From Engraulis encrasicolus (Eukaryota; Chordata; Actinopteri; Clupeiformes; Engraulidae), in assembly GCF_034702125.1 (NCBI RefSeq), contig NC_085865.1, forward strand, positions 27,984,059 through 28,048,058: DNA of 64,000 nt, written 5' to 3'. The position numbers and the translations under genes were made by a program. A model generated the notes under the pieces. That model was given only the letters and a program-made list of their open reading frames with translations, ran no database searches and was not told where the DNA came from. Shown piece after piece: positions 50,966 through 64,000 of the stretch (its first letter is position 1; each line of letters begins with the position of its first letter).

Positions 50966-52858
50966 TCCGTTTTTTACATAATTGCTATCAGTACTTACTT
51001 CCATTAACTACCAAAAGTCTACCGGAGATGTGTGTTACAGTCTGACAGAAGAAATTAACTAATCACTTTACACAAATCAGTCATAAAGACTGTAAATTAA
51101 TACAGAACATTATGTTAATGCAAATAACATCAAGGCAAAACAGCAAGATACAGTAGGTGAGCTGAGGCACCAAGAGACACTTGATTGATTGACAGCAGAT
51201 TGATTGGTTGACAGTCAATTAATTGATGGCAAGCATCATACCTTCCTGGCTGTCTACACCGCAGCACTAACTTACTGTAATTGAAATCTTTACTGTGTCT
51301 TTAGCGCATTTCTTAAAATGGCTGTTTTTAATGGATGAATCAGAGTGTAATAAAAATGCTTTCAGAGGTTTATTTTATTCCCATTTAGGCTACCTCAAGT
51401 AACATCACTAGTGGATGGCAGTCAATATCTCTTGAGTGTTGATAAGTGATGGCGATGCTAAGTGATCATGATGTGTTTGTGTTGCATATTAGTCTAATGA
51501 GCTCTCACATTGCCATGTTGTCAGACCGAAGATGAGTAGCGTGGGCGTGTGGTCGCAGTGACCTTGATGACTTGTTTAAGTGCGTGTTGAATTTCTTCAG
51601 TCCTTTTCATTATTATCTTTCCCGACAAGTCAAGTCTCCAGTTCTGCTACAATGCTGTAGTTGCCTCTTTTGGGAGTGGAAAAAGAAAAGTCATCCAGGT
51701 TCAGAGTGGTCCGAGAGACATTATTCAGGATTCAGAGAGTTTTAAAAACTTTTACAGGCGCGTTCAGAAGCTTATATTGATTTCTGAGAAACAGTTGGCT
51801 GTTTGGTGATCTACAAATGCAGTGATGATACTCGGATACAGTACCTGTTTAACTGAAAGCACAGACACTTTCATTCATTTCATTTTGCAGCTCTCAGTAC
51901 CTTTCCCCAACTCTTGCATTTGATCACATCATCTCGTTTGCGTGGCATAAAAATGCACAGTCTCTATAATATCAAACTTGTCCACATTTGAATTGCCATT
52001 CGTCTAGATCAAGAGTTCAGTATGATGTTAATTTACAAAAACATAGGGCATAACTAAATATAGGCCTACTTTGTCACAGAAAAGAAGGATGAAATTAATC
52101 ATTAAACAACATAGGAAATGACAAAACAGCATTACACATGATGAATGTTACACTGTAGCAGAGATTGCTAACTCCCAGTCGAAAACATTGTTTCTCACAT
52201 TTTGTCACAACCCTAATAATGTGAAATCTGAAAAGCAACATTATATGTTATTACTTAGGAACGTGTTCCAACAAACAAATAAGCAGAGCTAGCCCCAATC
52301 TCCCCCAAATAGCTTGAAATCATTTAGATAAGTCTTCAGCAAAATAACAAGAAACAAAGATGATAATGATCACAATAAAAGTTTTCATTTGGGAAATTGT
52401 ACAGCAATAACGAAACATTCAGCTTCTACTTTGCGTCCTGTCTTTCTCCCACATCCAATTATGTGTTCTGCCTTCTCTAAGGAACCACTGTGTCTTGCTG
52501 GATTGCAAAGGGAGAAAGATATGCCAGGTCTAAAAAATGCATCCTTTTCTTGGGAAATGCAATAACGTGCTGTACCATACTCAGTAATGACTGCTCTGCT
52601 ACCTAAGATGTGGATGTCAAATGGTTGAGTTGTCAATAAACAGATTCACACAGTGTATGTCATACCCATCCACAGAAAGATAGAAAGTGACAAAGAAGTC
52701 AATATTGTGCAAAAAGACAACCAACAAACCACCTCAGTCAACCACAAAATGGCAGATGACGATAGCGATATCATGCAACCCCAATACGCTATAAGACCCT
52801 CAGGCCGTGTGTAGAGACGGGAGAAATTAAAATCCAATAAGCCAAATATGACACACTT
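50966..52858. other. gene-free interval
   Basis: About 1.9 kb with reiterated TTGATTGATTGACAG words near 51180-51230. A minus-strand frame at 52385-52636 has no recognisable domain. Confidence 0.35.
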
Positions 52859-53070
52859 GTTTGTGTGTGTGTGTTTGTGTGCACGTGCATGCGTGCGTGC
52901 GTGCATGCGTGCGTGCGTGTGGTATCTGAGTGAAAGTGGTGGTGGGCATGTAAAAGGGCAATAAGAGGCTGTAGTGCACCATGGGACATAAAGCACGACA
53001 TGCCAGCTGCCATCCAGAGGGCAAGGGGAATGCAGCCACCTGTTCTCATCAGCAGATTACTGCGGAAGTT

Positions 53071-53112
<42 letters not shown>

Positions 53113-53136
53113 CGTGTGCGTGCGCGTGTGCGTGCA
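52859..53136 (+). repeat. two TG-rich microsatellites with (CGTG)n
   Basis: (TG)n plus TGCG units at 52859-52920 and (GT)n at 53071-53136, separated by 150 bases of ordinary DNA. Confidence 0.9.
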
Positions 53137-53899
53137 TGTATTTGTCCTACAGTATCGTCTAAAGTATCTTTAGGGTGTCCAATGGGACTCCATCCACAGC
53201 AGGTGTTCCAACAGCTTTAAATCAGCTGGAGAAGCTTTGGGGAGCTAAAGGTGAATTTTGTTTTGGATATGGCAGACTGTTCTGCAGACACTTTGGTGCC
53301 ATAGTGCAGGGTGTGCATTTTAAATAAGACCTAAGAGGGGTCGAGAGCTGAGATCACAGCTGTGTGTCGGTGGGACAGTAAAAGTTTGATCATTTACTTT
53401 CTAAAAGAGCACCACACAAGAGAAACACTTCTGGTTATAGGAACACACATACTGTAGTTGAAAGCTGAGGCGCAGCTTGTCACCAGGCTAGACAGGCAGC
53501 CGCTTGGGGCCCCCAAGCCCTCGATGTTCGTTCCTTTGGGATTTTGCGTGGAGCCCCCACTGACACTAGAATCGCCTCTGGTTGCAAGATATTGAAAAAT
53601 AATAGGATTTTGCATCACACATACAGTAGCTACAAACATACACTATTTCTCTGTTTATAAGCGGGTGGTGTATTGTCTGACAAATACCGTTTCCTTTTGT
53701 CTCACTAAAAGGCAGTGAAGTCACAGGGTTATCAAGCCACGTGAAGTGAAGGTGATGTTTACACTTTGCACAGTACTTCAGATATTTACATCTTATACTG
53801 CATTAGATGACACTAAGAAAATGTTGCTACAGTTGAAGCAGTCAGTGGGTTGAAACTGAAGCCTGTGTGTTTGTGTTTTTTAGAGCACCTCTTCAGTAA
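53137..53899. other. no gene; repeat fragment
   Basis: The G/C-rich block at 53490-53580 (CCGCTTGGGGCCCCCAAGCC, AGCCCCCACTGACACTAGAA) looks like part of a fish hAT-like repeat. The remainder is unassigned. Confidence 0.35.
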
Positions 53900-53975
53900 C
53901 ATGGCTCAATGGGTTAGTGTGCCATATTTACTTTGAAGACCTGAGTTTGGCAAACCAGAGGTAAGGTTTTTAAAA
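53900..53975 (+). repeat. possible tRNA-like SINE head
   Basis: TGGCTCAATGGGTTAGTG resembles an A-box. A degenerate B-box may be present at about 53942 (CCTGAGTTTGGCAAACC). No body or tail family was recognised. Confidence 0.35.
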
Positions 53976-54011
53976 CCTCCCCAAAAAAGCACTTTTAAAG
54001 TGACATGTGTA

Positions 54012-54781
54012 GGGTAGACTGAGTACAGTTGAGTACAGGGTACAGTTGAGACAAACCAAATATCTCTGGGTAACAACGTAACTCTGATCTAATTTTTGCT
54101 GTGGACATGCGCATCGATGTCCTCTTAGATCATGGGAAATTTGAAACCAGCACAGAACGCAGATCCAAAGATATTGGGAAAATGCTGTTTTCGACAGGTC
54201 AGATTTACTTCACCAGGGTCCTTCAACATTGAATATCTAATGACCAGTAGTTATCCTCTTGATATAAGTTACATGATTGCAAGCCATGATATGTGCTCTA
54301 AAAGCAGACATATTTCCTGACATCATAACAGTTTTAAAATCTTTATCAATGTGTGATCTGGCCAGAAGGGGACAGTTTAGACGCTAGCCTGTAATGCTAA
54401 TTTCACTATGTAAAACCAATGTAAAGATGCTAACGGGTACAGTTGAGTACAGTATTTTGCTATCGGCCATACTATTAGCTCCCATGGCTATTACATCCCA
54501 TTGATTAGAATGGTGTCTCAACTGTACTCTGCTATGTCTCAACTGTACCCCACCGTTTTTCAGCTAGGGTACAGTTTGGACAAAAGTGCACCTTTTTTGT
54601 TTGATTAATTACATAAACATTAAACATCCTAGAGATATAATTCCTTGATTATATATTTGCCCACATCCTGAAAATATGTTCTGTCCAAAACAACTTTCTT
54701 TTTAGGACTTTTAGGAATAGTCTAATTTCTGCGTGGAAGGGGACAAAAATAAAAGTGTACCCAACTGTACTCAGTCTACCC
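54012..54781. mobile_element. 770-bp TA-flanked element with reiterated CAACTGTAC motif
   Basis: The inverted ends read GGGTAGACTGAGTACAGTTG on both sides, next to TA (54010-54011 and 54782-54783), so this is a Tc1/mariner-type insertion. GTACAGTTGAG or its complement CTCAACTGTAC recurs inside, near 54024, 54038, 54439, 54524, 54542 and 54570, as well as in both ends. No transposase frame was recognised. Confidence 0.8.
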
Positions 54782-54790
54782 TACTTAGGA

Positions 54791-54870
54791 GAACAACGCG
54801 TTTCGCCTTTGCGTCATCAGGTTCACTCTGAGCAGCAAACCTGATGACGCACAGGCGAAACACATTGTTC
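54791..54870. repeat. 33-bp-arm hairpin with GAAACGCGTTGTT motif
   Basis: The arms at 54791-54823 and 54838-54870 match at 30 of 33 positions around a 14-base loop. They contain AACCTGATGACGC and its complement, and GCGAAAC. It lies 9 bases beyond the TA-flanked element. Similar CCTGATGA...GCGAAACGCGTTGT sequences are common as short repeats in fish. Confidence 0.85.
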
Positions 54871-55532
54871 GCTCTGAATAAAAAAGCATGAAGTCAAACA
54901 AGTGTGCGGTAAACTTTTTCCTTTTGAAGTATTGCATATTCCTGCGTTTACCGGCACCTAGAAGCTGTGCATGGATCTTTTAACTTTTGAGATTATTTTG
55001 AAGTTTATCTGGTGGTTAAACTTTTATTTTCTTTAAACTGATGTTAGTGAATGATTAAAAACTCTGTTATCCAGTTGTGTTTCTCTTTTTCTCTACTAAC
55101 CTTGATAGTGCATTCAATCAATGAATTCACTTCATCTCATATTTAGTATGACCATGCCCTTAGTGTTTTGGTCAACTGGACTTTCATTTTTGTAGGCTTT
55201 GTTTAAAATCATTTGTTGATTTATTCAGTTTCATCGTCCTTTGATCAATGCTAAATATTCTCTGTTTTCCTAACCTTTTTTTCTTTTCACTTTTCCTCCT
55301 GTCTACTAGCATTGGTCTTTCCCCCTATTTCTTGTAATAGCTCATGTAACTGACTTTCATATTATCATTTTATGTCATATTTTATGCCTTCTGTTTTTAT
55401 CCTTTTTCATTTATGATCCATCATTTTACAAATTGTGGAAATATCAAGCAAGGCAAGAATTTTCACTACTTGTATGACTTCTAGAAGACAGAATCCTCTA
55501 TAAACTTTCAGATATGTCACGGGCATGGCCAC

Positions 55533-55534
<2 letters not shown>
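54871..55534. other. no recognisable gene
   Basis: T-rich DNA. Nothing was assigned. Confidence 0.4.
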
Positions 55535-55581
<47 letters not shown>

Positions 55582-55629
55582 CGTGTGGGCAGGCGTGCGT
55601 TCGTGCATGCGTGCGTGCGTGCGTGCGTG
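55535..55629 (+). repeat. (GT)n-(GCGT)n microsatellite
   Basis: A perfect GT run followed by GCGT and GCAT units. It forms the 5' part of the repeat unit at 55640. Confidence 0.96.
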
Positions 55630-55639
55630 TAAGAGAAAT

Positions 55640-55850
55640 AAGTTAGGGTTCACTACCCTCTGTGGTCTCCATGTCTCTAGGGAGTTTGTTAATCACCTCC
55701 GCGCCTGTCAGGCTCTAGGTGGGCCTTTCAGCCGCTTCTCTCTCTCCTGAACCTCCTGCTTTTCTCTCCACACCTCCTACCCAGGGGAACCACAGAGCTG
55801 GCACAAGGGTGAGCGCAAACCACACAGATATTGTTGGCTTTTATAATATG
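55640..55850 (+). repeat. microsatellite-linked repeat, copy 2
   Basis: Contains CTCTGTGGTCTCCATGTCTC, GGGAGTTTGTTAATCACCTC, GGCTCTAGGTGGGCC and CCCAGGGGAACCACAGAGCT. A direct copy lies at 56070-56290 and an inverted one at 46225-46335. All three share one frame without stops in the core (C-G-x-H-V-S-x-E-F-V-N-H-L), which may only reflect the lack of indels. Confidence 0.85.
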
Positions 55851-56069
55851 CAAAGAGAAAAGTCACATAGCAAATGTGTGTTAACAATTGTGCCTGTTAG
55901 AATGAACTGTACAGTATTTGCGAATGGAAGGACTATCCAGTTGGGTGCTGTTACAGATGGCTAATTGTTGAATTGTAGATTACGGCAGGGTGAATTAAAT
56001 GGTTTGTTTGAAGGTTTCTACTGTACTGCAGTGTATGTGCACACATGTAAAAGAACCAAGTTAGTGTAG

Positions 56070-56290
56070 GGTTCATCGTAGGAGTCAGTACCCCCTGTGG
56101 TCCTCATGTTTCTGGGGAGTTTGTTAATCACCTCCCCGCCTGTCAGCCTCTAGGTGGGCCTATTATCCGCTCATCTCTCCCCTGCACCTTCTACTTTTCT
56201 CCCCACACTTCCTTCCCAGGGGAAACCACAGAATTGGCCCATGGATAAGTACAAACTACACAGATAACCCTGATGGTGGCTCCTTTTTAT
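56070..56290 (+). repeat. microsatellite-linked repeat, copy 3
   Basis: Direct copy of 55640-55850 at about 430 bases distance. The similarity extends to CAGGGGAAACCACAGAATTG and ACTACACAGATAACC, so it is longer than the core shared with 46225. Confidence 0.85.
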
Positions 56291-56308
56291 TACACAGTGT
56301 CCTCTAAA

Positions 56309-57993
<1,685 letters not shown>

Positions 57994-58125
57994 CAGGGGT
58001 GAGTTTCTCAAAAGGGAAGTTGTTAGCCTGTTAGCAACTTTGGTAGTTGCCAATGGGAAAATGCATTGAAAGCAACTAAGTAGCTAATGTAGTAAGCAAC
58101 TTTGGTTTCGAGAAATTCACCCCAG
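57994..58125 (-). mobile_element. 132-bp hairpin MITE, copy 2
   Basis: Reverse-complement copy of 37994-38125 with the same length and ends (CAGGGGTGAGTTTCTCAAAA at the left, CTGGGGTGAATTTCTCGAAA inward from the right). It directly abuts the Tc1 transposase relic that follows, so it probably inserted in or beside that element. Confidence 0.87.
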
Positions 58126-58700
58126 AACTGTTTATAGGAATTTTTGACCATTCCTCCAACAGCTCATTGGTGAGGTCACACACTGATGTTGGTTGAGAAG
58201 GCCTGGCTCTCAGTCTCTGCTCTAAGTCATCCCAACGTTGGTGTTGCTACAAAGGTGTTCTATTGGGTTCAGGCCAGTCATGTTCGCCAAAAACATACTC
58301 TGCCATGCATGGACCTTGCGTAATGAACCTTGCTTTGTCTACTGGCGCACAGTCATGTTGGAATTGGAAGGGGCACGCTTCAACCTGTTCCCACAATGTT
58401 GGTAGCACTGAATTGTCCAAAATGTTTTGGAATCCTAAAGCAAGAGGTCATACTGAAGTCCAGCAGAGCAGTCGCCTCTACTCTTGTCCTCTGGGAAAGA
58501 ACCAGGTCGGAGATCTGTGTAGTCCTCTCTCAGTCCTTGGGTTGGGAGCCAAATATCCTTGACGGACAGCTCCTCATGGCTCTGCAGTATCCGAGACCAG
58601 AACATTAGACGTATGTGGTGACAATCTAGGAACAAAAATCTACAGGTCCATTCAACCATGGCTACAGGGAAGAGGCACCTGGATGCTTTTGCCAGCCCTT
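58126..58700 (-). pseudogene. decayed Tc1-like transposase, C-terminal part
   Basis: On the minus strand the translation, with frameshifts and stops, gives recognisable Tc1 blocks. LWEQ...QHDCAPV-KAR (around 58405-58300) includes the second catalytic Asp. A DWPEPN-like stretch (around 58280) stands where SPDLNPIEHLWDELE is expected, then LEQRLRAGPSHQ (58235-58190) and WRNGQKFL (58160-58135). The catalytic Glu region is damaged by a deletion between 58240 and 58285, so it is inactive. Upstream (58450-58700) the similarity becomes uncertain. It is cut at 58125 by, or beside, the MITE. Confidence 0.75.
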
Positions 58701-58895
58701 CTGTCCATACAGCATACAGTCATTATCTTATTTCTCAAAAGCATTTTAATAACACCCAAGAATCCATTATTACAGTTATCTGTTTACTGAATGCATGGAA
58801 TAACCTCTGCACTAAATCACGTACACTGTAAGTGGTATAACAAATAGAGGCCTCAGGCTAAAGATTCAACAACTTTTTGAAAATGATTTCAGTGG
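58701..58895. other. no recognisable feature
   Basis: Short spacer. Nothing was assigned. Confidence 0.4.
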
Positions 58896-58955
58896 CCACT
58901 TGGAATACCTTCGAGGTCCACCAGCGGGCCCCGGTCCACAGTTTGGGAATCACTA
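58896..58955 (-). mobile_element. hAT-like terminus fragment
   Basis: CCACAGTTTGGGAATCACTA, read in reverse as AGTGATTCCCAAACTGTGG, resembles the CAGTGGTTCTCAAACT start of many hAT elements. It is preceded by GTCCACCAGCGGGCCCCGG. Only one end is visible. Confidence 0.5.
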
Positions 58956-59141
58956 CTATACGCAAAACCACATAGAAACAAACACACTCTTCACACAGCC
59001 ACATGTCTGTCTAAAATTCACGATGCACTTCACAAACAGCCCCGCTGGCCGTTTTAAAATGTGTAATGCTCTCGTTCTCTCTCTCTGCATCTTCTCTATC
59101 CTTTCTATCCTAGTTCTCTTCTTCTCTCTGCTATACTTCCT

Positions 59142-59346
59142 CCAGAGAGAGTAGATAGAGAGAGGTTCCATTGGCCCATTGTTTCCTGGTTCTATTATGC
59201 CCCCCTTAGGCAGTCCTAGGCAGACCTAAGGACTGTTCTATTCATTGTAGGAGCATTATGACACGCCCCTTTAGGCAGACCGGAACCTGGTGCCCTAGGT
59301 GCCCATAGAAACCTATTATGTTGGCATATCTCTATAGAATATCTCT
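59142..59346 (-). repeat. interspersed repeat, arm 2 of a long-range inverted pair
   Basis: Reverse-complement copy of 4462-4671. Landmarks on the plus strand are GTTCCATTGGCCCATTGTTT, CAGACCTAAGGACTGTTC and TTTAGGCAGACCGGAACCTG. See the entry at 4462. Confidence 0.75.
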
Positions 59347-59370
59347 GCTTCCTCTGTCCTTGTGTTTACC

Positions 59371-59404
59371 CCCCCCCCCTCTCTCTCTCTTTCTCTCTCT
59401 CTCA
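59371..59404 (+). repeat. C-run and (CT)n tract
   Basis: A run of Cs followed by CT repeats. Confidence 0.9.
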
Positions 59405-59651
59405 GTCTACCAGCCCCTGCTCTTGTATACACTAAATGGGTTACTTTCCCAAATCTTTGATCTTTAGGGATATCAGTTGAAAACTATGTGCCGGCAAACT
59501 GAATTCCATCTCTATTTTGGAGAGCAGAGATGTTTTCAGAGAGAGGGCCATGAGATCTCCACAGTGCTCTTTTGTTCCTGGGGGATGGTGATAAGCTCAT
59601 ACACCATACAGTACATCTACACACACACAACACACATTCATTAATGCAAGT

Positions 59652-59886
<235 letters not shown>

Positions 59887-61159
59887 ACCATCGATATGTA
59901 CATTTGCCTTTTTTTCCCTGTCAATTCTCGGTACATTTACATGAGAGTGCATTAATTTACTTCGCAGAAAGTGCCTGTGAAAAATAAGAAGAAAAACGCA
60001 TGAGAAATGCACTTCTCTCCTCACGCAAAGCCATTAGAACGAGAGAAAAAAATGTCTTGGTCCTAAATTAAGGAAAAAAGAGGAGAGGGAATTGAGGTAG
60101 TGTAATCTGTGTAGCAGAGAGAGCCAGCCTTTCAAGGTAATCAATCTCCAAAAACAGGCCTCCTAATGGAATGAGTAGTGAAGAAAGCCCTGCCACCGAT
60201 TCAGATATATCTCACGCCTAATTTTAGCCATCCTTTAAAAGCACGGCTAGAGGAAAAAAAAAGTCCTTTCCCCACAATATAGGTTAATTGCATATCTGAT
60301 GGTAGAAGCTCATTTGTAACGTGGCACACTTTTCTTCCTGAGTGTTACCCAAGTCAAATATTCTGGGAAATAGACAGGATTTATTTCTAATAGCCCACAC
60401 TGTCCTGAACAGATATACATTTTTTCTAAATATAATAAAAACTGGATCAATTGTAGTAAGAGGGAGTATGCTCTCTTTCATGTATGTAGTTCCAATGCAA
60501 TGCCGGCATATCTTATGCATGTAGACATTTAGAGATATATACAGATATATCTTTGAGTGGATGGAACTTCCCAATATGCAACCAGAATAATCTAACGCCC
60601 CCATCAAAGTGTTCCAGCCAGCAGGACAAACACACTGTCAAAGATGTGAGGTATGTAAACAAAGAGGTGTAAACAACACCATGCGCCTTTAATTTAGCCA
60701 CATATCATCTTTGAGAATCGCAATGCCAATTTAACCCCACGACAGAAAAATTCACGAGACCTGTCCAATTCAACTATTTGTCCACAGAATATTACTTGCT
60801 GAGTAATGTGTTACTTAAACTATTCCTATCACCGTGCGCTGACATTGCTGTGTTGACTTCACGATTTTCATTGGGATGAGTTAGGGTACTTAGATGCTAG
60901 CAACTTGAACATTCCATTTCAACAGCCATTCCAATGCATTTTAGCTAGTAGGCCAGAAAAATCTCCCACTGTTGGGGAATGCGCCATAGTCTACCGCATA
61001 TGACATCACTCCTTACTATCTCACTTCCTGTTACTAGTTTTAATTGATATGAATGTTTTAGTCTGGAATCACTTTTCTGTCTGTTGGCTTCCTCTCTCCA
61101 TCTCCAGACAATAAGCAGTGCATTCTGATTTTTCAACTGCTGTACTGGATCTGAAGTCT
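59887..61159. other. gene-free interval
   Basis: The segment 60120-60260 is non-repetitive and could be conserved non-coding DNA. Otherwise nothing was assigned. Confidence 0.35.
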
Positions 61160-61420
61160 TTTAAATAAATATTTTTAAATATTTAAATATTTTTTAATTA
61201 TTATTATTTTTATTTTTATGGTTTTTTTATTTTTATTATTTTATTATTTTTTTACCTTATGTTTTATCTTAATGTTTTAAATGTTTTTTTACTCTAATTT
61301 ATTTCCTTCTTTCTTCCCTGTTTCCTTTCATTTACATTTGTTAACTTTGTGAAGCACATTGAGTTGCACCTGTGTATGAAATGCGCTATATAAATAAACT
61401 TGCCTTGCCTTGCCTTGCCT
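61160..61420 (+). mobile_element. 3' tail of a LINE/SINE-like retroelement
   Basis: An AT-rich stretch of TTTTTA/TTATT units is followed by GTGAAGCACATTGAGTTGCA and ATGCGCTATATAAATAAA. It ends in short tandem CTTGC units (61399-61420). GCGCTATATAAATAAA followed by a short tandem repeat is the usual 3' end of several fish L2-like LINEs and their SINEs. No coding part is present. Confidence 0.6.
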
Positions 61421-61558
61421 AAATATTAGGAAAATGCAGATAAATTGGGATTTGTTGGAATTGGTGCCAAAATCATAGGACTGCTGCCGGTAAGACCACA
61501 AGCTATGTGAATTACCACTGCTGGTAAAAATACTGGATTTTATTTTAATATAGAGCTG

Positions 61559-61638
<80 letters not shown>

Positions 61639-61657
61639 GTGTGTGTGTGTGTGTGTC
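61559..61657 (+). repeat. (GT)n microsatellite
   Basis: About 49 GT units with a single GCGT interruption. Confidence 0.97.
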
Positions 61658-61757
61658 ACAACATGGCAGCAAGTGCAAACACCACTACACCACACTAGAC
61701 GCACTGGCACCCATCACAACTGCTGGTAAAAACACTGCATTTAAAAAAACAGAGGTA

Positions 61758-62004
<247 letters not shown>

Positions 62005-62011
62005 GGGGGGG

Positions 62012-62748
62012 TAGTGATGTAAATAGCATCTGTGTCACTGTAGTTTTTCTATCTCAGTTTATCACAGTTTTGCTCTCCAAGGGATGGTGACATTATGACA
62101 GTTTGAGCCTGACTGTTGCATGGTGCTGCAGGGCCTGTCCATACAGGTATGTGTTCAGGTCAAAACAGTAGTTGTTTTTAGTAGAAGTTGATTTTATTCA
62201 GGCATTTCATCTTGAGCTATGCTGTAAGTGCCTTGAAAAAGTATTTTGTTTCAGAATGGAGCTTGTAGGTCTGACGAGGCCAAAGATTATTTCCCGAAAT
62301 TGGCAATTCAACACCTGAATATTCACATATACTTTCACATAGAGTTTCATGAAAAAATGGGCAGAGTGTCATGTCGAAATTACAAATATATTTTGGTCTT
62401 CTTACTTTAACTACAGCTAATGATTGCAGGGTATTTTTTGGATTTCCACCTTTTTCGTTCCGAAATCGCAGACCTGTGCACCAATTTTTTTTTTTCACAA
62501 CATTCCACACCATCCATTTTGAGTGACATCTCCAAAACGTTTCCTGGCCTCTGGTCTTTTTGGGGCTCAGAATCATTGATGCAAACTCGGTGAAAAAAGG
62601 GGGGGAAACCTGAATATGACTGTGCAATACAATAGTGAGGGTCATAATGATTGAAGACCTCATGTTTAGTGAAATGCTTCTGCAAAATGATTGGTCTAGT
62701 GTAGTAGGTGCTTGATGCAGGGAACACATGTCAGTGGAGTGAACACGC
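62012..62748. other. no gene; possible Tc1 terminus
   Basis: TAAGTGCCTTGAAAAAGTAT at 62225-62244 resembles a Tc1 end of the type TACAGTGCCTTGCAAAAGTA. No partner end was found. The rest is unassigned. Confidence 0.3.
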
Positions 62749-62810
62749 ATGCACACACACAAACACACAGACACACACACACACACGCATGCATACAGAC
62801 ACACACACAA
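62749..62810 (+). repeat. interrupted (CA)n microsatellite
   Basis: CA-rich tract with AGAC and GCAT interruptions. Confidence 0.92.
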
Positions 62811-63389
62811 CATGACTACACAGAGTAAATATCGTAGTAATAGTCAGACAGCGTAATTCTACAAGGATGTTGGATGCAATAGGAAAGGACATTTAATGCG
62901 TACCATGCCTGCGGCTAAATCAGACACACACACACAAATTTGACTTTCATCGGACAGTCTGATGAGATTAGGGGGAGATTTCCACCACACACAACCCCAC
63001 TGACCGACACTTAAATTGCATAATGTCTAAGATTATGAATTATGCAGATGTGGGTATTAGCTCTGGGGATTCCACTTCTGCCTCTGTCTACTTGCCTTTG
63101 CCAGAGCGGCATCAGTCTTCACTGAGCTGAGATGTTGTCATGGACAAGCCTCCTCCCCATTCTGTTGTCCACTGCTGGCACAGGTCCATTCTACATCGGT
63201 TTCAGACAATATGATAATGGCTTTCAGCCATGGAGACAGTGCAAACTCCCTTACTGCACATGACTTGTATACAAATTGTTCTGTTTACTGTAACAAACCC
63301 TACTTTTCAATTCATAACTTTAGCATAGTGTAATTGAACATTGGTTAAAATTATCATTACCAGACCAACACTAAAACACCCGGCAAGCA
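62811..63389. other. no recognisable gene
   Basis: Unassigned DNA up to the transposase relic. Confidence 0.4.
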
Positions 63390-64000
63390 TAGAAAACAAA
63401 TATTGTGGGCAAAACAAATGTTGCGGATGACAGATGCATTCTGTGTTTGGTGAAGGAAAATCCATATAACCAACAGTTGGCCAGATTTAGAACAGTGTCA
63501 AGGAGGGAGGTGGATGTTTGTCCAAGTCAACAATCAAGATTGAACAAGATCAAGAACAATCAAGAAAACCTCGCCATAGATGGTTCACAAAATGATCTTA
63601 ACAGTTTTTGAGCATCGAAAATTGCAATACCAGATGAGACAAAAATCAACTTGTATGAGAGTTATGGGAATAAAAGAGCAAAGAGAAGGGAAGGAAATCA
63701 TGATTCAAAGCATGCCATTTAATCAGTGAATCATGGTGGAAGTGTCATCGTGTTGGCATGTATTGCTATCAATAGAGTTGGTTCCAATCATTACTGACAA
63801 AAGCTGCAGGATGAATTCTGATGTGTTTGGTGTATATTACAAGGTCATATTAAACCAAATGCCCTAGAAATCACTGGGAAATGCTTCACAGTGCAGATGG
63901 ACAATGAACTTCATGCAAAAGCCACCCAAGCAAGAACTGCAACAGTTTCAGCAGAGGACCCGACACAGAATCACCATGGATAGAACCCAATGCCTACATA
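63390..64000 (+). pseudogene. decayed Tc1-like transposase, cut by window end
   Basis: Reading across frameshifts gives Tc1 blocks in the right order. First comes a helix-turn-helix part (ENPY then VGQI-like, then CLSKSTIK-like near 63505-63545). Next are DETKINLYESYG (about 63637-63672), carrying the first catalytic Asp, and KRAKRREGK. The HGGSVIVLACIA block (about 63733-63768) follows, then the MDNELHAKATQAR block (about 63897-63940) corresponding to the second Asp region. The glutamate region would lie beyond 64000. Several stops and shifts rule out function. The left terminus was not found. It is a different copy, and probably a different family, from the relic at 58126. Confidence 0.82.

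Noticed and set aside
52385..52636. 83-codon minus-strand frame
   Set aside because: Not recognised, no start context or neighbouring exons. Kept as unassigned DNA.

Overview
This window looks like non-coding chromosomal DNA from a teleost fish. The evidence is the density of (CA)n/(GA)n microsatellites, tRNA-derived SINEs of types common in fish, several Tc1/mariner and hAT derivatives, and one R2-type (restriction-like endonuclease) LINE fragment. I see no operons, no rRNA, no CRISPR array and no complete host protein-coding gene. The one possible piece of a host gene is a 40-base open exon on the minus strand near 36.05 kb, with good splice signals on both sides but no gene identity I can assign.

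Layout. 0-5 kb: a 5'-truncated LINE with a long open frame (reverse transcriptase, CCHC knuckle, PD-(D/E)XK-like nuclease), a tRNA-SINE, and the first arm of an inverted pair whose partner lies about 54.5 kb away. 5-13 kb: mostly unrecognised DNA with one hAT MITE, a direct duplication and one Tc1 terminus. 13-27 kb is the richest transposon field: hAT-like elements, two inverted copies of a TTAA-flanked MITE (one with a hAT element inserted in it), a 1.0-kb element flanked by GTTTAAAC, a palindromic Tc1 fold-back element, a deleted Tc1 element, a GC-rich palindrome with repeats, and a 354-bp element with an 11-bp target duplication. 26.6-29.5 kb: very long microsatellites, including a (TG)n/(CA)n pair in inverted order, and a minus-strand SINE. 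29.5-41.5 kb: sparse DNA with MITEs, the exon candidate and an 85-bp tandem duplication. 41.5-51 kb: SINEs, a 1.33-kb TA-flanked element, microsatellites and possible conserved non-coding DNA. 51-64 kb: a TA-flanked element with a reiterated internal motif, a strong hairpin, a three-copy microsatellite-linked repeat, a MITE abutting a decayed Tc1 transposase, the second arm of the long-range inverted pair, and a decayed Tc1 transposase running off the end.

Functionally this reads as intergenic or large-intron DNA shaped by DNA transposons, SINEs and microsatellite expansion. Most entries rest on terminal repeats, target-site duplications and internal copy-to-copy comparison by eye, which can be checked directly. 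Family names come from recognised motifs and were not verified by any search.
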